NCBI RefSeq assembly: GCF_009935845.1 | Contig: NZ_QWEK01000004.1 | Coordinates: 1 to 64,000, forward strand | Reading direction: 5' to 3' | DNA from: Pseudoflavonifractor sp. 524-17 | GTDB taxonomy: Bacteria; Bacillota; Clostridia; Oscillospirales; Oscillospiraceae | DNA length: 64,000 nucleotides | Shown: piece after piece, positions 61,192-64,000 of the stretch | Position numbering within the stretch: position 1 is the first letter of the stretch | Layout of the letters: every line of letters begins with the position of its first letter | Notes under the pieces: model-generated | The model's database searches: none | What the model saw: only the letters and a program-made list of their open reading frames with translations | What the model was told of the DNA's origin: nothing | Position numbers and translations under genes: made by a program

Positions 61192-64000
61192 ATGGGAAAA
61201 GTATTCCGCTGCTACGCGGAGAAGAAGCCGGGCTTTGACGTGGAGGCCCGGGGCTTGCTCAATGAGCTGAAAAACGAGCTGGGCCTGGACGGGCTGGAGG
61301 GGGTGCGCATTCTCCGCCGGTACGATGTGGAGGGCATCGACGCCGCCACCTATCAGGCCATCCGCACCACGGTGCTCAGCGAGCCCCAGGTGGACGACGT
61401 GTACGACGAGACGTTCCCCGACGTGCCGGGGGTCCCCTGCCGCACCTTCGCGGTGGAGGCCCTGCCGGGCCAGTTTGACCAGCGGGCGGACTCCGCCGCC
61501 CAGTGCGTCCAGCTCCTCACCGGGGGGGAGCGCCCCCTTACCGCCGCGGCCAGCGTCTACCTCCTGCTGGGCCGGGTGGAGGAGGAGCAGCTGGAACGGG
61601 TGAAGCGCTACCTTATCAATCCGGTGGAGAGCCGGGAGGCCCCCCTGGACCGGGTGGACACTTTGGCGCGGGACTACCCCGTCCCCGCCGCCGTGGCCGT
61701 GCTGGAGGGGTTCCGAGACAGGGACCAGGCCGGCCTGGCCGAGCTGCTGTCCAGCTATGGCCTGGCCATGGATCTGGCGGATCTCACCTTCCTTCAGACC
61801 TATTTCCGGGACGAGGAAGGGCGGGACCCCACCCTCACCGAGCTGCGGGTCGTGGATACCTACTGGTCCGACCACTGCCGGCACACCACCTTCTCCACCC
61901 ACATCGACAAGGTGGACATCGCCGACGAGGACGTAAAGGCCGCCTATCAGATGTATCTGTCCGCCCGGGAGGAGGTCTACGGCAAAGAGGGGGCCGCCCG
62001 CCGGCCCCAGACCCTGATGGACCTGGCCACCATCGCGGCCAAGGTGCTGAAAAAGCGGGGGGTGCTCCAGAACCTGGACGAGAGCGAGGAGATCAACGCC
62101 TGCTCCGTCCGCCTCACCGCCCGGGTGGACGGCCGGGACGAGGACTGGCTGCTCATGTTCAAAAACGAGACCCACAACCACCCCACGGAGATTGAGCCCT
62201 TCGGCGGCGCGGCCACCTGCATCGGCGGCGCTATCCGGGACCCCCTGTCCGGCCGCTCCTATGTGTACCAGGCGCTGCGCCTCACTGGCTGCGGCGACCC
62301 CCGGGCCCCCCTGAGCCAGACCATGGAGGGCAAGCTCCCCCAGCGCAAGCTGGCCCAGACCGCCGCGGCGGGGTACTCCTCCTACGGCAACCAGATCGGC
62401 CTGGCCACCGGCCACGTGGCGGAGGTCTACCACAGCGGATACATCGCCAAGCACATGGAGGTGGGGGCCGTGGTGGGGGCCGCGCCGGCGGCCAACGTCC
62501 GGCGGGAACGCCCCGCTCCCGGGGACGTGGTCATCCTCCTGGGGGGCCGTACCGGCCGGGACGGCATCGGCGGCGCCACCGGCTCCTCCAAGAGCCATAA
62601 CAAGGCGTCCCTGGCCACCATGGCCTCCGAGGTGCAGAAGGGCAACGCCCCGGAGGAGCGGAAGATCCAGCGCCTGTTCCGGGACAGCCGGGTCACCCGG
62701 CTCATCAAGCGGTGCAACGACTTCGGCGCCGGCGGGGTGTCCGTGGCCATCGGCGAGCTGGCTGACGGCCTGTCCATCGACCTGGACGCGGTGCGCAAGA
62801 AGTACGACGGCCTGGACGGCACTGAGCTGGCCATCTCCGAGAGCCAGGAGCGCATGGCCGTGGTGGTGGCCCCGGAGGACGCGGACGCCTTCATCGCCGC
62901 CGCCGGGGCGGAAAACCTGGAGGCGTATATTGTGGCCCGGGTTACGGAGGATCCCCGCATGGTGATGACCTGGCGGGGGGAGAAGGTGGCGGATCTGTCC
63001 CGGGCCTTTTTGAACACCAACGGCGCGGCCAAGCACACCGCCGTTTCTGTTCCCGACTACTTCACGCCGGAGAGCCTCTTCCACAAGGGGAGCCTGCGCT
63101 CCACCGCCGCCAGCCTGAAGACCGCCAGCCGCCGGGGCCTCACCGAACGGTTTGACGGGTCCATCGGCGGGGCGTCGGTGCTCATGCCCTTCGGCGGAAA
63201 GACCCAGCGCACCCCCGCCCAGGTCATGGCCGCCCTCCTCCCCGTGGGGCCGGGGCATACCACCGATACCTGCTCCGTCATGTCCTGGGGCTTCGACCCC
63301 CACCTGATGGAGCGCAACCCCTATACCGGCGCCTTTTTGTCGGTGCTCACCTCCATCGCCAAGCTCACCGCCGCCGGGTGCGACCCGAAAAAGGCGTACT
63401 GCTCCTTCCAGGAGTACTTTGAGAAGCTGCGGGAGGACCCCGCCCGCTGGGGCAAGCCCTTCGCCGCGCTGCTGGGGGCGCTGTCCGCCCAGCTGGGCCT
63501 GGGGGTGGCCGCCATCGGGGGGAAGGACTCCATGTCCGGCTCCTTCCTGGACCTGGACGTGCCCCCCACCCTCGTCTCCTTCGCCATTGCCCCCGCCAGG
63601 GCGGAGGACGTGCTCTCCCCGGAGTTCAAGGGGGCGGACCACCCGGTCTACCTCTTCCAGGCGGAAAATCCCCTGGACTGCGGGGAGGTCAGCGCCTGCT
63701 TTGACCGGTTCCACGCCCTGTGCCAGGCGGGAACGGTGCTGTCCGCCTGGGCGGTGGAGGAAAATGTGGCCGAGGGCATTATGAAGATGTCCTTCGGCAA
63801 TGCGATCGGCTTTACCGCCCGGGCGGACGCGCCCAACCTGTGGTACGGCCTGCGCCAGGGGGCCATTTTGGCCGAGTGTACCGGAGAAGTGGAGGGCAGC
63901 CTGTTGCTGGGCCATACCGCCGCCGATCCTGTCATCTCCCTGGGGGGCGAGGCAGAGGAGATCTCCGCCCTGCTGGCCCTGTCCGAGCAGGTGCTGGAGG
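61192..64000 (+). CDS. purL: phosphoribosylformylglycinamidine synthase, 3' partial
   Basis: At least 936 codons of the large FGAM synthase (step 4 of purine synthesis: FGAR + glutamine + ATP to FGAM). Conserved parts: RVVDTYWSDHCRHTTF, MFKNETHNHPTEIEPFGGAATCIGGAIRD, SSYGNQIG, VVILLGGRTGRDGIGGATGSSKSH, RCNDFGAGGVSVAIGELADG and GGKDSMSGSF. The AIRS-like domains are complete up to the window edge; the gene runs off the end before the expected fused glutaminase (PurQ) domain, which is typical of this long clostridial form of about 1230 residues. AAGGGG precedes ATG 61192. Confidence 0.97.
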   Translation, partial: MGKVFRCYAEKKPGFDVEARGLLNELKNELGLDGLEGVRILRRYDVEGIDAATYQAIRTTVLSEPQVDDVYDETFPDVPGVPCRTFAVEALPGQFDQRADSAAQCVQLLTGGERPLTAAASVYLLLGRVEEEQLERVKRYLINPVESREAPLDRVDTLARDYPVPAAVAVLEGFRDRDQAGLAELLSSYGLAMDLADLTFLQTYFRDEEGRDPTLTELRVVDTYWSDHCRHTTFSTHIDKVDIADEDVKAAYQMYLSAREEVYGKEGAARRPQTLMDLATIAAKVLKKRGVLQNLDESEEINACSVRLTARVDGRDEDWLLMFKNETHNHPTEIEPFGGAATCIGGAIRDPLSGRSYVYQALRLTGCGDPRAPLSQTMEGKLPQRKLAQTAAAGYSSYGNQIGLATGHVAEVYHSGYIAKHMEVGAVVGAAPAANVRRERPAPGDVVILLGGRTGRDGIGGATGSSKSHNKASLATMASEVQKGNAPEERKIQRLFRDSRVTRLIKRCNDFGAGGVSVAIGELADGLSIDLDAVRKKYDGLDGTELAISESQERMAVVVAPEDADAFIAAAGAENLEAYIVARVTEDPRMVMTWRGEKVADLSRAFLNTNGAAKHTAVSVPDYFTPESLFHKGSLRSTAASLKTASRRGLTERFDGSIGGASVLMPFGGKTQRTPAQVMAALLPVGPGHTTDTCSVMSWGFDPHLMERNPYTGAFLSVLTSIAKLTAAGCDPKKAYCSFQEYFEKLREDPARWGKPFAALLGALSAQLGLGVAAIGGKDSMSGSFLDLDVPPTLVSFAIAPARAEDVLSPEFKGADHPVYLFQAENPLDCGEVSACFDRFHALCQAGTVLSAWAVEENVAEGIMKMSFGNAIGFTARADAPNLWYGLRQGAILAECTGEVEGSLLLGHTAADPVISLGGEAEEISALLALSEQVLE

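Noticed and set aside
59869..63915. 1348-codon open frame on the minus strand opposite the binding protein and purL
   Set aside because: It lies antisense to two clearly conserved genes, has no recognisable domain and a His/Gly/Leu-biased composition typical of high-GC shadow frames.

Overview
The window is about 64 kb of GC-rich DNA with tightly packed, often overlapping genes and mostly AGGAGG ribosome binding sites. The gene content (SLH-domain surface protein, thiamine salvage, selenium-linked purine and amino-acid genes, Sec-containing SelD, SecA with a zinc tail, fused-type PurL) fits a gut Clostridia member of the Oscillospiraceae (Flavonifractor / Pseudoflavonifractor / Lawsonibacter-like). 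The genus is an inference from content and codon use. Because of the GC bias, long antisense open frames are common and have been left out.

Layout. 1-3.8 kb is the right end of a prophage: tail-fibre protein, a small XkdX protein, an unknown protein, a compact convergent small-RNA/peptide locus that looks like a type I toxin-antitoxin, amidase endolysin, holin, XhlA-like protein, then a repeat-rich end next to the rpsI terminator. 3.8-4.8 kb: rpsI-rplM with promoter and leader. 5-11.2 kb: TtcA-like thiolase, YhaO/YhaN-type nuclease-ATPase pair, signal peptidase, and an SLH surface protein whose promoter spacer is an (AT)10 repeat. 11.2-19.7 kb: a TPP-riboswitch-controlled salvage operon (thiD, thiamine-binding protein, thiW, thiM, thiE, HAD phosphatase, tenA, ABC transporter, M20 hydrolase). 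19.7-27.8 kb: a P-loop ATPase, then a TetR gene divergent from a small ORF, an MMPL exporter and a 1124-residue GLUG surface protein.

27.9-45.4 kb is a selenium-linked catabolic island: ridA, arcC, ygeW, ygeY and ygeX on the minus strand, a selenium-type molybdenum hydroxylase, two paralogous BMP-family binding proteins, a LysR regulator, selD with an in-frame UGA (selenocysteine) and a local SECIS-like hairpin, yedE, a TusA-like protein and a DUF3343 protein. Together they fit anaerobic purine/urate breakdown through diaminopropionate and carbamoyl phosphate, with selenium supply and selenophosphate synthesis encoded alongside. A strongly folded, unassigned RNA lies ahead of the first BMP gene.

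45.4-64 kb is mostly housekeeping: dCMP deaminase, small membrane proteins, TauE/SafE exporter with MarR, AraC, VOC, GNAT, cinA, a 6S-like structured RNA candidate, pepD, MntP/YtaF-like and YczE-like membrane proteins (the latter flanked by inverted copies of a palindromic repeat), secA, pgeF, a peptide-type binding lipoprotein, and a 3'-truncated purL. No tRNA, rRNA or CRISPR array was seen.
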